The notes beneath the pieces were generated by a model. The model saw only the letters and a program-made list of their open reading frames with translations, searched no databases and had not been told where the DNA came from. A stretch of DNA of 64,000 bases from Oceanimonas doudoroffii (lineage in GTDB: Bacteria > Pseudomonadota > Gammaproteobacteria > Enterobacterales > Aeromonadaceae), in the NCBI RefSeq assembly GCF_002242685.1, contig NZ_NBIM01000001.1, positions 124,001-188,000 of the forward strand, given 5' to 3'. Shown here in pieces: positions 1 to 9,246 of the stretch; the first letter of the stretch is position 1; every line of letters begins with the position of its first letter. The translations under genes and the position numbers were made by a program.

Positions 1-182
1 CGTTGATCGGTTTCGCTCAGTGCCCCGGCCATGGCCCCCAGGCTAAGGGTCACCGCCGCCGGCACCTGCTCCAGCCACCAGCCCGCCAGCAGCAGGCTGG
101 CCATCGCCAGCAACACCTTGAGGGCGAAGAAAAAATGACCATCGGTAAAGAGGCGTCGCAGCCACTGGCTGGCAGGGGACAT
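1..182 (-). CDS. FUSC/YccS-family inner membrane protein, N-terminal fragment
   Basis: Only the first 60 codons are inside the window; the frame stays open to base 1. The start is the ATG at 182. The protein opens with a basic stretch (MSPASQWLRRLF), then a hydrophobic segment rich in Ala and Leu, then VTLSLGAMAGALSETDQ. That last stretch resembles the early region of E. coli YccS, where a first membrane helix is followed by a similar 'LTLGMVAAALTDLDDR' pattern. The family consists of aromatic-acid or fusaric-acid resistance-type membrane proteins of mostly unknown substrate. It lies 110 bp downstream of the Lrp-type regulator and on the same strand. The family call rests on a short match, so the exact subfamily is uncertain. 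Confidence 0.6.
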   Translation of the reverse strand, partial: MSPASQWLRRLFTDGHFFFALKVLLAMASLLLAGWWLEQVPAAVTLSLGAMAGALSETDQ

Positions 183-291
183 GGCGTGTCTCGGTAATAA
201 AGGGGGCTCTGCCGATAATACTCGACCGTGGGCCGGGGCGCATGCACTGCGGCACTTGGTGGGCGTTTTTTGCCTGATTCAGCGGGCCGAA

Positions 292-765
292 CTAGTCATG
301 GTCACCGATGGGCACCTCGGTGGTGTATTTCATGTTATCGAGCAGCAGGTAGCTTTCCGCCGAGGCGACGTTATCCATGCTGAGTATTTTCTCGCTGAGA
401 AAGTCGGAATAGCTCTCCAGGCTGGGGGCCACGATTTTCAGGATCACGTCCTTGTCGCCGGCGATGGCCCAGCATTCGGTCATCAGGCGGTAGTGCCGAA
501 TCTGTTCCCTGAACGCTGCTTTCGATTCCTGGCTGACATCCCGCACCTTGATGATCACCACGGCGTGCACGGTCAGCCCGAGCTTGCGGTGATCCAGCAG
601 GGCGACGTAATGATGAATATAGCCCTCCTGCTCCAGCCGCTTTACCCGGCGGTGGCATTGGGAAGGAGACAGGTTGACCAGCTCCGAGAGCTGGGCGTTG
701 GAGAAGGTGGCGTCCTGTTGCAGCAGTCGCAGAATTGTCAGATCAAATTTGTCGAGAGCATTCAT
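292..765 (-). CDS. Lrp/AsnC-family transcriptional regulator
   Basis: This 157-residue protein has the standard Lrp layout. An N-terminal winged helix-turn-helix (LDKFDLTILRLLQQDATFS, then SPSQCHRRVKRLEQEGYI) is followed by a C-terminal RAM-type ligand-binding domain containing the AIAGDKDVILKIVAPSLES stretch. The start is placed at the ATG at 765 because AAGGA sits at a normal distance upstream; an ATG at 774 is too close to it. Lrp-type proteins usually sense an amino acid and control its uptake or breakdown. The gene is the last of a same-strand block containing amidohydrolase, cyclodeaminase, amidase and symporter genes, so local control of that block is a reasonable inference. The actual effector cannot be read from the sequence. 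Confidence 0.9.
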   Translation of the reverse strand: MNALDKFDLTILRLLQQDATFSNAQLSELVNLSPSQCHRRVKRLEQEGYIHHYVALLDHRKLGLTVHAVVIIKVRDVSQESKAAFREQIRHYRLMTECWAIAGDKDVILKIVAPSLESYSDFLSEKILSMDNVASAESYLLLDNMKYTTEVPIGDHD

Positions 766-869
766 CGGGCCCATATCCTTAACAGTATGCCGCGCCCCGA
801 ACGGCGCTGCCCGCGCAGTGTATCTCACGGGTACCGGCCCGTCAGCGCCGGCACCTTGAAAATGCGAGC

Positions 870-2260
870 TCAGAAGGTGCGAGACCAGGTCAGGTACAAC
901 CGATTCACGTCCTTGCGTTCCAGCATGGCCGATCCTACCGGGTTGGCCGTGCGGTTAATGTTATCCAGTTCGCCCCGGGAGCGGTGAATGCTGTTGAGCC
1001 AGCTCAGGCTCAGCCCCTGCAGCGGGCCGGAAAAACGATAGCTGAGCATATTGGTCAGCTCAACGCGTCGAAAACCGGTGTAGCCACGGGCATGGTCGGA
1101 GTACCAGACACCGCCATTCCAGCTCAGCCCAGGCAGGCCCAGGTTGCCAAAGTCGGCGTTGCCGAGCAGGCTGACCGCGTCTTCGTCCTCCAGGCCGTAC
1201 CAGATCCAGGCGTACTGGAGATCCAGGCGTACTGGCTGCTGGTATCCCACAGCCGAAACTCGTTGGCCACCAGGTTATGGTTCCAGTCGTCACCCCTAAC
1301 GCTGGAATAGTTCAGGGTCAGGCTGTAATCGGCCCAGCGGTAGCCGGCGCTGAGCTCGTAGTAGCGGGCATCCAGCGGGCCGGCTTCCGCCAGGGCGTAG
1401 TCGTGACCGCCGATATTGCCAAGGGGCACGCCGTCGTCTTCATAGAGGCTGCCGCTGTCTTTCATGGTGCCGTAGGTGGCCCTGAGCTGCACGGCCTGGT
1501 GACCTTGCAACGAATGCCGGTAGCCGATCCTGGCCTTGTGCTCGCGAATGTAGTCTTCGGCTTCGGCCTCGGCCAGCTCCAGCTTGAGGCCATTGTCTAC
1601 CTCATAGCTGCCGCCGTAGTAGCGCAGTGCATCTACCTTGTCGCCACTGTAGGTGCGCAGGTCGTCGCCCCAGTTGTCGGCATCGCGCTGGCTCATCTTG
1701 TACAGTTCGGTGTAATACAGCCGGAGTGCGCCGATGTCGGCGTTCAGATCAAAACCAACCGAGGTGGCAGGCTGAATACGGCTCAGGCTGTCCTGATAGA
1801 TGGCGGACTGGCGCGCCTTTTTGCCGCCGCCGGCGTGCAGGCGAAAGCCGTCGCCTTGGTAGCGAGTACCGATATAGGCGGTCTGGGTACCGAACAGGGT
1901 ATCGGGCTTGAAGCCGTTGGCGGCGGTGGCGCCCGGCAGGTTGGTGACATTGTCGGCCCGGGAGCCGATATGAATGTCTTCTACCCCGGCCAGGCCATAT
2001 TCGAACTGAATCCAGTCACCGAGGTAACCGCTTTTGTAGTCCGCGAACAGGCCATGTACCCACTCATCGCGCTCAGCCCCCCAGATGCGCGTATCGATGG
2101 CATCGGCAGACTCGTTGAAATAGACGTTCTTGTAGGTCAGGGTCAGCTCATCGCCTTCGGTGAAAAGGGTGGCCCGGGACTGACCGGATATCAGCAGGGC
2201 GAGCAGGGAGGCGGACAGGGCCGTGCGTTGTGCGGCTTGCGATTTGAGTGTGACGATCAT
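870..2260 (-). pseudogene. OprD-family outer membrane porin, disrupted by a 17-bp duplication
   Basis: The reading frame from the ATG at 2260 (AAGGAA upstream) gives a signal peptide ending near SGQSRA, followed by beta-barrel sequence typical of the OprD family (FNADYKSGYLGDW-like start, many aromatic girdle residues). Around 1235-1202 the frame shifts and the remaining barrel, ending in the C-terminal phenylalanine typical of outer membrane proteins (LTWSRTF), is read in another frame down to 870. The break coincides with a perfect tandem duplication of 17 bp. Deleting one copy restores the continuous reading DTSSQYAWIWYGLEDED. OprD relatives let amino acids and small carboxylates through the outer membrane. 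As written, the product loses its C-terminal strands and should not insert. A sequencing or assembly error, or reversible slippage, is also possible. Confidence 0.85.
1202..1235. repeat. Perfect 17-bp tandem duplication inside the porin gene
   Basis: AGATCCAGGCGTACTGG occurs at 1202-1218 and again directly at 1219-1235 with no mismatch. Seventeen is not a multiple of three, so the second copy shifts the porin frame. The codons on either side match a single uninterrupted OprD-like sequence when one copy is removed. Confidence 0.95.
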
Positions 2261-2449
2261 GGTAAATTCCTTTGTTACCAGAAGGTGTTTTCGTGGTGAA
2301 AGGACGAGCAAGCCCTCGCCAGCCTGGGGAGACTGGGCGGCGTTGCCTTCATCCTTGAAGTGACGCTTTTTAAAGGTTCGAGTCGTTCGGGCCCGGTGGC
2401 TCCGCTGATTGAGAAGGCGAAGCCATGAACCCCATGGCTTCGCTGGTGG

Positions 2450-3772
2450 TTACCGGTGCTGGCTGGTGTAATCCAGTACCAGGGCGGTCATGGCGCTGAC
2501 GCCGATGGGCAATACCCCTTCATCCGGATTGAATTTCGGTGAATGGTTGGGGTAGGCCAGGGGTTGCCCCTCGGGGCGGGTGCCCAGGAAGATATACATG
2601 CTGGGGACTTCGCCGGCGAAAAAGGCAAAGTCCTCCGACGCCATGCTGCGTCTGGCTTCGCGAAAGTTGTCGCCGGCCAGCCGCCGCAGCGTGGGCGTCA
2701 TGGCTCTGGTCAGCTCGGTGTCGTTGATGGTGGCCGGGTAGCCTTCGGTGATGGTCACCTCGGCGGTGGCCCCCGCGCTTTCGGCAATGTTCACCGCGGT
2801 GCGTTCCATGCGTTCATGGATCTCCTGGCGGGTGGCATTGTCAAAGGTGCGAATGGTGCCTTCCATGACGACCTGATCGGGCACGATGTTACCGCGCACG
2901 CCCCCCTTGATGACGCCCACGGAGATCACCGAGGGCGTCTGGGTGGCGTCCAGCTGCCGGGCCGGTATGGCCTGCAGTCCCATCACCACCTGACTCGCGG
3001 TCACGATGGGATCGATGCCGTTCCAGGGCATGCCCCCATGGGTCTGCTTGCCCTTGATGGTGATGTTGAACTGATCGGAAGACGCCAGCTGTCCCTGGGT
3101 ACGTACCGAGATCTCGCCCAGGGGCGAGGTCATGACGTGCAGACCAAACATGGCGTCCGGCTTGATATCGGCGAAGAGCCCTTCCTTCAGCATCAGTGCG
3201 GCGCCACCTTCCTCGCCGGCGGGCGCGCCTTCCTCGGCGGGCTGGAACACGAAGATCACGGTGCCGGCCAGCTCCTTCTGCATTTCCGCCAGCACCTGGG
3301 CGGCGCCCATCAGTATGGCCACGTGCATGTCATGGCCACAGGCATGGGCCACCCCCACCTCTTCACCGTTGAACTGGGCGCGCACCGTGGAGGCATAGGA
3401 CAGCCCGGTGTCTTCGGTCACCGGCAGGGCATCCATGTCGGCGCGCAGCGCCACCACGGGGCCCGGTTTGGCTCCTTTGAGCACGCCCACCACACCGGTA
3501 TGGGCGATGTCGGTGCGCACCTCCATGCCGAGGGCCTTGAGGTGGTCCGCCACCAGGCCGGCGGTGCGGAACTCCCGATTGCCGAGCTCAGGATGCTGGT
3601 GAATATCCCGCCGCCAGGACACCACCTGAGGCGTGAGCTGCTCTATGCGTTGCTGAACGCCCTCGGGCAGGGCATGGTGGTCGTTTGCCATGCCCGGCAG
3701 GGGCAGGGCGAGCACACCGCTCAGGACCAGGGCCAGGGTGGCGCGTTTGAAGGACGGGATTACTTTCATCAT
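2450..3772 (-). CDS. Exported M20-family amidohydrolase (hippuricase/aminoacylase-like)
   Basis: The 440-residue protein begins with a clear signal peptide (MMKVIPSFKRATLALVLSG, cleavage near PGMA-NDH), so it probably acts in the periplasm. The mature part has the M20/hippurate hydrolase pattern: WRRDIHQHPELGNREF, the metal-ligand stretch RADMDALP, HACGHDMHVAILMGAA, FQPAEEGAPAGEEGG with the catalytic glutamate, and a late GLHVMTSPLGEI segment leading into the dimerisation domain. These enzymes hydrolyse N-acyl or amide bonds of amino acid derivatives. A second ATG at 3769 is as good a start as the first, because AAGGAG lies just upstream of both. It is followed 24 bp upstream by the cyclodeaminase gene. 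The substrate is unknown. Confidence 0.9.
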   Translation of the reverse strand: MMKVIPSFKRATLALVLSGVLALPLPGMANDHHALPEGVQQRIEQLTPQVVSWRRDIHQHPELGNREFRTAGLVADHLKALGMEVRTDIAHTGVVGVLKGAKPGPVVALRADMDALPVTEDTGLSYASTVRAQFNGEEVGVAHACGHDMHVAILMGAAQVLAEMQKELAGTVIFVFQPAEEGAPAGEEGGAALMLKEGLFADIKPDAMFGLHVMTSPLGEISVRTQGQLASSDQFNITIKGKQTHGGMPWNGIDPIVTASQVVMGLQAIPARQLDATQTPSVISVGVIKGGVRGNIVPDQVVMEGTIRTFDNATRQEIHERMERTAVNIAESAGATAEVTITEGYPATINDTELTRAMTPTLRRLAGDNFREARRSMASEDFAFFAGEVPSMYIFLGTRPEGQPLAYPNHSPKFNPDEGVLPIGVSAMTALVLDYTSQHR

Positions 3773-3796
3773 GAACTCCTTGAATGACGGTCGGGA

Positions 3797-4846
3797 TCAG
3801 GCCGCCTTGCGCAGACGGGCGCGTTGCTTGCCGCCCCGGGTCAGGGTGAACAGGTCACGCGGGTCGTCCAGATTCGGCACCAGCTCAATGAAACTGCCGA
3901 TGCCGTCCGCTTCTGCCAGATCGAACAGCAGGCGCAGGGCGGAATAATCTTCCAGGGCGAAGCCGACCGAGTCAAAAATTGTGATCTCTTCTGCACTGGT
4001 GCGCCCGGAACGGTTGTCGGCGATCAGCCGCCACATTTCGGTTACCGGGTGATCCGCGGCCAGCTGCTGAATGTCGCCTTCTATACGGGTTTGCGGCTCG
4101 AATTCCACAAAGATGCTGCCCTGGCGCAGAATGTCGGCGTGGATTTCGGTTTTGCCGGGGCAGTCGCCGCCCACCGCGTTGATGTGCATGCCCGGGCTCA
4201 CCATGTTCGGGGTAAGGATGGTGGCCAGTCGCTTGTCGGCGGTGACGGTGGTGACGGTATCGGCGCCATCGCAGGCCTCCTTGGCGGAGCGGCAGTGCAC
4301 CAGGCGCAGGCCTTCAACCCCGGACAGGTTCTCGATGAACTTGGCGGTGGCGGTGGGCTCCACGTCATAGCAGCGGACTTCCTCGATGCCCAGCACCTTG
4401 TGGAAGGCCAGGGCCTGGAATTCGCTCTGGGAGCCGTTGCCGATCAGCGCCATCACCCTGGCGTCGGGGCGGGCCATGTACCTGGCGGCCATGACCGAGG
4501 TGGCGGCGGTGCGAATGGCGGTGGTCAGGGTCAGCTCGGAGAGCAGCACCGGGTAGCCGGTGGCCACGTCGGCCAGCACACCAAAGGCCATCACGGTGGG
4601 CAGGTTGTGGTCGAGGTTGTCCGGGTGGCCGTTGACGTATTTGAAGGCGTACTGGTGCTGGTCGGACACCGGCATCAGTTCGATCACACCGATGTCGCTG
4701 TGGCTGGCCAGGCGGGCGGATTTTTCAAAGTCGTTCCAGCGGCGGTAGTCCTGCTCCAGGTAGGCCACCATTTTTTCTATCAGGGTTTCCACCCCGGTCT
4801 GGCTGATATAGTCACTCAGGCTGCCAACATCGATAAAGCGGGTCAT
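3797..4846 (-). CDS. Ornithine cyclodeaminase/mu-crystallin family protein
   Basis: The 349-residue protein fits the OCD/mu-crystallin family: a substrate and dimer region (YAFKYVNGHPDN, LSELTLTTAIRTAATSVMAARYMAR) and then a Rossmann NAD-binding part with VMALIGNGSQSEFQALAF, VRCYDVEPTATAKF, TVTTVTADK and INAVGGDCPGKTEI. Members convert ornithine to proline with ammonia release, or reduce cyclic imines. The SELTLTTAIRTAA segment supports a true bacterial ornithine cyclodeaminase. It lies between the M20 amidohydrolase and the amidase on the same strand, which fits a catabolic operon in which amide hydrolysis feeds an amino acid to this enzyme. That link is inference. Confidence 0.9.
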   Translation of the reverse strand: MTRFIDVGSLSDYISQTGVETLIEKMVAYLEQDYRRWNDFEKSARLASHSDIGVIELMPVSDQHQYAFKYVNGHPDNLDHNLPTVMAFGVLADVATGYPVLLSELTLTTAIRTAATSVMAARYMARPDARVMALIGNGSQSEFQALAFHKVLGIEEVRCYDVEPTATAKFIENLSGVEGLRLVHCRSAKEACDGADTVTTVTADKRLATILTPNMVSPGMHINAVGGDCPGKTEIHADILRQGSIFVEFEPQTRIEGDIQQLAADHPVTEMWRLIADNRSGRTSAEEITIFDSVGFALEDYSALRLLFDLAEADGIGSFIELVPNLDDPRDLFTLTRGGKQRARLRKAA

Positions 4847-4889
4847 GATTTTTCCTATCTATAAACAAGTGTAACAAGGACATGTGTGT

Positions 4890-6308
4890 TTAATGGGCAA
4901 TAACGCCCTGTTGCCAGAGTGCCTGGCTCAGGGTGCCGCAGTGGTCTTCAATGGCCTGCGCTCCCTGCAGGCAAAGCGCGTCATCCAGGGGCGCACCCAC
5001 CAGCTGAACGCCCATCGGCACTCCCTGGTGTAAACCGGTAGGCACGGCGGCGGCAGGCAGCCCCAGGGCGTTGATCATCAGCAAAAAGCGCTGGGCGCGT
5101 AGCATGCGGGGGATCTGATTCGGCTCGCGCATATCCAGATCATTGGCAAAAGCGGGCTCGGCCGAGACCGGCATCAGTATCAGATCGTACTGCTCCAGCA
5201 GCTGGCTCCAGGCCCGGCGAATGCGGTTACGCTCCATCAGGGCCTGCATGGTGCCGGTCAGTGTCGGCGTGCCGAAAAATGCCCGGTAGGCATCGACCAC
5301 CTGCACCACCTCGGCGGAGCCATGGCGTTCCAGCTCGTCACGCTGCAGGGCATCCACCTCCGCCAGGGTGATGCAGCCCCAGATATTTGACGCTTGCCGG
5401 GCATCGGGCAGGGTGACGGCTTCGACCCGGTGACCGGCGGACTGCAGCGCCGCTTTGGCCTGCTCCATGGCGGCGAGCACGGGGGCGGACACCCCTTCGC
5501 CGAAAGGATCGGCCTGGTAGGCGATACGCAGCACGCCACCCTTGCCTCGGCCGCTGTCCCGGGCAGGAGACCAGTCGCCGTCAAAGGCGCTGTAGCGCGC
5601 CATGGAGGCCAGCCCCAGGCGCACGTCTGCCACCGAACGGGCGATAGGGCCCTGCACCGACAACAGCTGGGACATGGGCGGCCGGCCCCCGGTGGCGCTG
5701 GGATTGCCGTTGGCAATGCGGCCAAATGAAGGACGGATGGTGCTGACGCCACAGCAGTAGGCCGGATGACGCAGGGAGCCGCCCATGTCGTTGCCGTGGG
5801 CGATGCAGCCGATGCCCGCCGCCACCGCCGCGGCCGCCGCGCCGGAAGATCCTCCCGGGGTGACGTCCGGATTCCAGGGATTGAGCGACACGCCGTGCAG
5901 CGGGTTGGAGGTAAACCAGCGAATGCTGAACTCCGGAGTGTTGGTCAGGCCAATCACGATGGCGCCGTCCTGGCGAAGGTTGGCAATGACGGGGGCATCG
6001 TCGGTGGCCATGTTGTTCCGGTAGGCCGGCACGCCGTCGGAGTTGGCCTGGCCCGCCAGATCCATGTTGATCTTGGTGGTCACCGGTACCCCGAACAGCG
6101 GCGGCAGTGCATCCCCGGGCCGGCGTTGACGATCCAGCCGGCGGGCCTCGGCCAGGCTTTGTTCGTGCAGGGGCACCACCACGGCATTGATCCGCGGGTT
6201 GACCTCGTCCAGTCGTGTCAGGTGGCTCTGCACCACCTGTTCGCAGCTGACGTCGCCGTCCTTGATCCGCCGGGCGGTTTCGACGGCACTCCATTTCCAG
6301 ATAGTCAT
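4890..6308 (-). CDS. Amidase-signature-family amidase
   Basis: This 472-residue enzyme carries the amidase signature with its Ser-cisSer-Lys triad. The lysine lies in VTTKINMDLAG (about residue 80). The two serines lie in the Gly/Ser/Ala-rich stretch PGGSSGAAAAAVAAGIG and the following GNDMGGSLRHPAYCCG. The family hydrolyses carboxylic amides, including aryl and peptide amides and carbamoyl compounds. The sequence does not show the GatA-specific context, because no gatB or gatC is nearby, so a catabolic amidase is more likely than a tRNA amidotransferase subunit. It lies 43 bp upstream of the cyclodeaminase gene and 54 bp downstream of the symporter, all on the minus strand. Confidence 0.88.
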   Translation of the reverse strand: MTIWKWSAVETARRIKDGDVSCEQVVQSHLTRLDEVNPRINAVVVPLHEQSLAEARRLDRQRRPGDALPPLFGVPVTTKINMDLAGQANSDGVPAYRNNMATDDAPVIANLRQDGAIVIGLTNTPEFSIRWFTSNPLHGVSLNPWNPDVTPGGSSGAAAAAVAAGIGCIAHGNDMGGSLRHPAYCCGVSTIRPSFGRIANGNPSATGGRPPMSQLLSVQGPIARSVADVRLGLASMARYSAFDGDWSPARDSGRGKGGVLRIAYQADPFGEGVSAPVLAAMEQAKAALQSAGHRVEAVTLPDARQASNIWGCITLAEVDALQRDELERHGSAEVVQVVDAYRAFFGTPTLTGTMQALMERNRIRRAWSQLLEQYDLILMPVSAEPAFANDLDMREPNQIPRMLRAQRFLLMINALGLPAAAVPTGLHQGVPMGVQLVGAPLDDALCLQGAQAIEDHCGTLSQALWQQGVIAH

Positions 6309-6362
6309 AGTCGGGTTCCTTTCTTCAAGATGGCGAATGAGGGGGAAATGCCTCTGAGCGGG

Positions 6363-7885
6363 TTATTTCCGAAGGGGGCTGAGCCTGGAGGCCGTGTGCC
6401 CGGACCCGGGTTCGTGGTTCCTGCTGGCCACATGCTCCAGAAAGCGGCGGCGTTCGTCGCGGATCACGGACGACAGCATGATCAGGCCGATGATGTTGGG
6501 AATGCAGATCAGCACCACCAGGGTGTCCATCAGGTTGACGATAAGATCCAGCTTGAGCAGGGCGCCGGCCACGGTCAGGGTCAGGAAGATAGCCAGATAC
6601 AGGCCGCGCACCAGGCGGTGGTTGCCGAACAGCATGCTGCTGGCCTTGAGGCCGTAATAGCAGGCCACCAGTATGGTGGAAAAGCCGAACAGCAGCAGGC
6701 ACACCGCCAGCACCACCGGGAACCAGGGCAGCACGGTCTCATAGGCCGCCGAGGTCAGCGCCACACCGCTGAGCCCTTCCTGGGTGTAGGTGCCGGTGAC
6801 AATAATGACCAGGGCGGTCATGGTGCAGATGATCACGGTGTCGATAAAGGGCTCCAGCAGCGCCACATAACCTTCCGCCGCCGGGTAACGGGTCTTGGCG
6901 GTGGCGTGGGCGATGGCGGCGGTGCCCATGCCGGCTTCGCTGGAGGTCATGGCGCGAATAAAGCCCTGGGTCATGGCCCCCCAGATGCCGCCGGAAACGC
7001 TGTCGAGGCTGAAGGCAGAGTCGACGATGATGCCAAAGGCGGCGGGAATGCGGTCGTAGTTGACGAACAGCACCATCAATGAGGCCGAGACATAGATAAT
7101 GCCCATCAGCGGCACCAGCTTTTCGGTGGTACGGCCAATACTTTGCATGCCCCCGGAGACGATAATGCCCACCATGAGTGCAATCAGGCCGCCGAACAAC
7201 CAGCCGTTGCGGCCGAGAAAGGCCTGTTCACCCCCGGTCACGCTGACTACCTGAGCATAAATCTGGTTGACCTGGTACATGTTGGTGGAGACGAAGGTGG
7301 CGAGCGTGATCGCCAGGGCGATAAAGCCGGCCAGAAACAGGCCCAACCTGGGCAGCCCCTTGTCGGCAAAACCACGGCGAATGTAATGCATGGGGCCACC
7401 GGAGACGGTGCCATCGTCATGGACGGTGCGGTATTTCACTCCCAGGGTGCATTCGGCAAACTTGGTGGCCATGCCGAGGCAGCCGGCCACTATCATCCAG
7501 AACACGGCACCGGGGCCGCCAATGGCGATGGCGATGGCCACGCCGGAGATATTGCCCAGCCCCACGGTGACCGACAGCGCCGAGGTCAGCGCCTGAAAAT
7601 GGGTGACTTCTCCGGGGGCCCGGGGATCGTTGAAATCCCCGCGCACCAGGCGCCAGGCCAGCCCAGGGAGCCGAACTGCAAAAAACCGAAACGAATGGTA
7701 CAGAACAGGGCCCCGCCGATCAGCCACAGTACGATAACGGGAATGGATGAGGCGCCGAGGGGAATGCTGTAAAACACCACGCTCATCAACTGGTCAATGA
7801 GGCCGCTCAGACTGACGCCCGGCTCGTCGGTGGCGGCTTGTGCCAGGGTTGGCAGCAGCAAGGCGGCCCAGATGACAGTTTTCAT
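6363..7885 (-). pseudogene. AGCS-family sodium:alanine/glycine symporter, frameshifted in a homopolymer
   Basis: The ATG at 7885 (GGGAGAG upstream) starts a protein with a hydrophobic N-terminus and the first AGCS segment FYSIPLGASSIPVIVLWLIGG, reading up to IRFGF. The rest of the family sequence (RLPGLAWRLVRGDFNDP, GEVTHFQALTSALSVTVGLGN, GLNISGVAIAIAIGGPG and about ten membrane segments) continues one frame over, to the stop at 6363. The switch falls in a run of six A at 7680-7685 (T on the coding strand). One extra base would give RFGF-FAVRLPGLAW, which lines up residue by residue with the family. AGCS proteins import small neutral amino acids with sodium. The break may be real or a homopolymer sequencing error. 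Confidence 0.85.
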
Positions 7886-8224
7886 CGTTCTCTCCCTATT
7901 ATTCCTTTCGATGCCGTTCCCTCCTGCAAGGGACGGGGTCCATGGTCGCATCAGCACAATGTGACGCTTCGATGAAAAAATAATAACAAAGCCGTCATGT
8001 CGAAATTTCGCGTAAAGAGGACTCAGGCGGGCTGATTTTGACAAACCGTTTCATTCTTGGCGGTGAAGGTAAAATATTTGTGCATGAAAGGCGGGGCCGG
8101 TAACAAAGTGGCCCTTGTACAAGCCCGGGGCAGGCCATGAAAAAAGGGACGAACCGTGAGGGGGCAGAAACGACGAAGGCGCCGTGAGGCGCCTTCGAAG
8201 GGGGTTGCGGTGAGCCCGAAGCGA
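7886..8224. other. 339-bp gene-free stretch between the symporter and yccA
   Basis: No protein with recognisable features is encoded here. The left part is the upstream region of the symporter and is locally AT-rich around 7970-7990, where a promoter could lie, but I see no convincing -35/-10 pair. The right part contains the hairpin described at 8174-8197 just past the yccA stop codon. Confidence 0.6.
8174..8197 (-). terminator. Hairpin after yccA, possible terminator
   Basis: CGAAGGCGCC (8174-8183) and its exact complement (8188-8197) enclose a GTGA loop. Read on the minus strand it follows the yccA stop by about 28 bp. Only a weak T-rich tail follows, so termination strength is uncertain. 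Confidence 0.55.
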
Positions 8225-8884
8225 TCAGTCGCGGCTCATGCCCAGCAGTTGCAGCAGGCTCAGGAAGATGTTGAAGATGGACACATACAGGGTCACGGTG
8301 GCGGAGATGTAGTTCTGCTCGCCGCCGTGAATGATGGCGCTGGTCTGCATCAGAATGGCGCCGGAAGAAAACAGAATAAACAGGGCGCTCAGGGCCAGGC
8401 TTAGGGCCGGCAGGGCCAGGAAGATATTGGCCACAAAGCCCACCAGGATCACCACAAAGCCGGCCATCATCATGCCGCCGAGAAAGGACATGTCCTTCTT
8501 GGTGGTCAGCACATAGGCGGACAGCGCCAGGAAGGTGAGGGCGGTACCGCCCAGGGCCAGCATCACGGTTTCGGTGCCGGAGCTGGTGTTCAGGTAGTAG
8601 TTGAGAATGGGGCCAATGGTGTAGCCGGTAAAGGCGGTAAAGGCAAAGATAAACAGCAGGCCCAGGCCGCTGTTGCGGTTGCGCTCGGTGAGGAACATCA
8701 GGCCGTAAAAGCCCACCAGGGTAATAATCAGGCCCGGATGGGGCAGGTTCATCATGGCGCTGACGCCGGCGGACAGGGCGGCGACCACCAGGGTCATGCC
8801 CAGCAGCATATAGGTATTGCGCAGTACCTTGTTGGTTTCCAGCGCACCACCATGGGTACGTGAAAGGGTGTTGTTATAACGCAT
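8225..8884 (-). CDS. yccA: Bax inhibitor-1 family membrane protein YccA
   Basis: The 219-residue protein has the same length as E. coli YccA and matches it throughout: [14 protein letters not shown] near the start, [76 protein letters not shown] and the C-terminal [16 protein letters not shown] followed by SRD. It should form seven membrane segments in the inner membrane. In E. coli YccA interacts with and modulates the FtsH protease. An AGGAG site precedes the ATG at 8884. It is monocistronic in this window, with a tRNA gene divergently placed upstream. Confidence 0.95.
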   Translation of the reverse strand: MRYNNTLSRTHGGALETNKVLRNTYMLLGMTLVVAALSAGVSAMMNLPHPGLIITLVGFYGLMFLTERNRNSGLGLLFIFAFTAFTGYTIGPILNYYLNTSSGTETVMLALGGTALTFLALSAYVLTTKKDMSFLGGMMMAGFVVILVGFVANIFLALPALSLALSALFILFSSGAILMQTSAIIHGGEQNYISATVTLYVSIFNIFLSLLQLLGMSRD

Positions 8885-9039
8885 GATCCAGACTCCTTGG
8901 CTATCTGACTCAAAATGACGTGAATGAAGTTGTATCTATTCTGGACATGATATGACCCGGTTGTCGAGTCTTCCGTTTCGCCCCTGTGAAGCCCATTGGC
9001 GGATTCTTGCCCATTTGAGCCGCAAATGGCATTTATCGG

Positions 9040-9068
9040 TTTACAAGGTGCGGCGGCCTCAGTAGTAT
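9040..9068 (+). promoter_or_regulatory. Sigma-70 promoter of tRNA-Ser
   Basis: TTTACA at 9040-9045 and TAGTAT at 9063-9068 are separated by 17 bp and lie just upstream of the tRNA. The sequence between the -10 box and the tRNA is GC-rich (GGCGCCC), as is usual for stringently controlled stable RNA promoters. Confidence 0.75.
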
Positions 9069-9080
9069 TGGCGCCCGTCA

Positions 9081-9171
9081 GGAGGGGTGGCAGAGTGGTT
9101 GAATGCACCGGTCTTGAAAACCGGCGTGGGTTTATAGCCCACCGTGGGTTCAAATCCCACCTCCTCCGCCA
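9081..9171 (+). tRNA. tRNA-Ser (anticodon UGA)
   Basis: The 91-nt sequence folds as a class II tRNA. It has an acceptor stem GGAGGGG/CTCCTCC (one G-U pair), a D-arm, an anticodon stem CCGGT/ACCGG around TTGAAAA with anticodon TGA, a long variable arm (GTGGG TTTATAG CCCAC), a T-arm with GGTTCAAATCC and an encoded CCA at 9169-9171. The long variable arm and the discriminator G are serine features. It has its own promoter and terminator and does not appear to carry an integrated element at its 3' end. Confidence 0.97.
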
Positions 9172-9178
9172 GACACCG

Positions 9179-9209
9179 AAAAGCCCGCTGCATTAGCAGC
9201 GGGCTTTTT
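9179..9209 (+). terminator. Rho-independent terminator of tRNA-Ser
   Basis: An 11-bp stem (AAGCCCGCTGC at 9181-9191 with its complement at 9196-9206) closes an ATTA loop and is followed by a run of T. It begins 8 bp after the tRNA CCA end. Confidence 0.92.
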
Positions 9210-9246
9210 GCATTCTATTCATTGCACTAGGCCGCCGGAGTTTGCC

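Noticed and set aside
1277..2299. A 340-codon open frame on the plus strand opposite the porin gene
   Set aside because: It is a GC-rich antisense shadow of a real coding frame; it has no recognisable domain, and the minus frame carries a signal peptide and barrel sequence.
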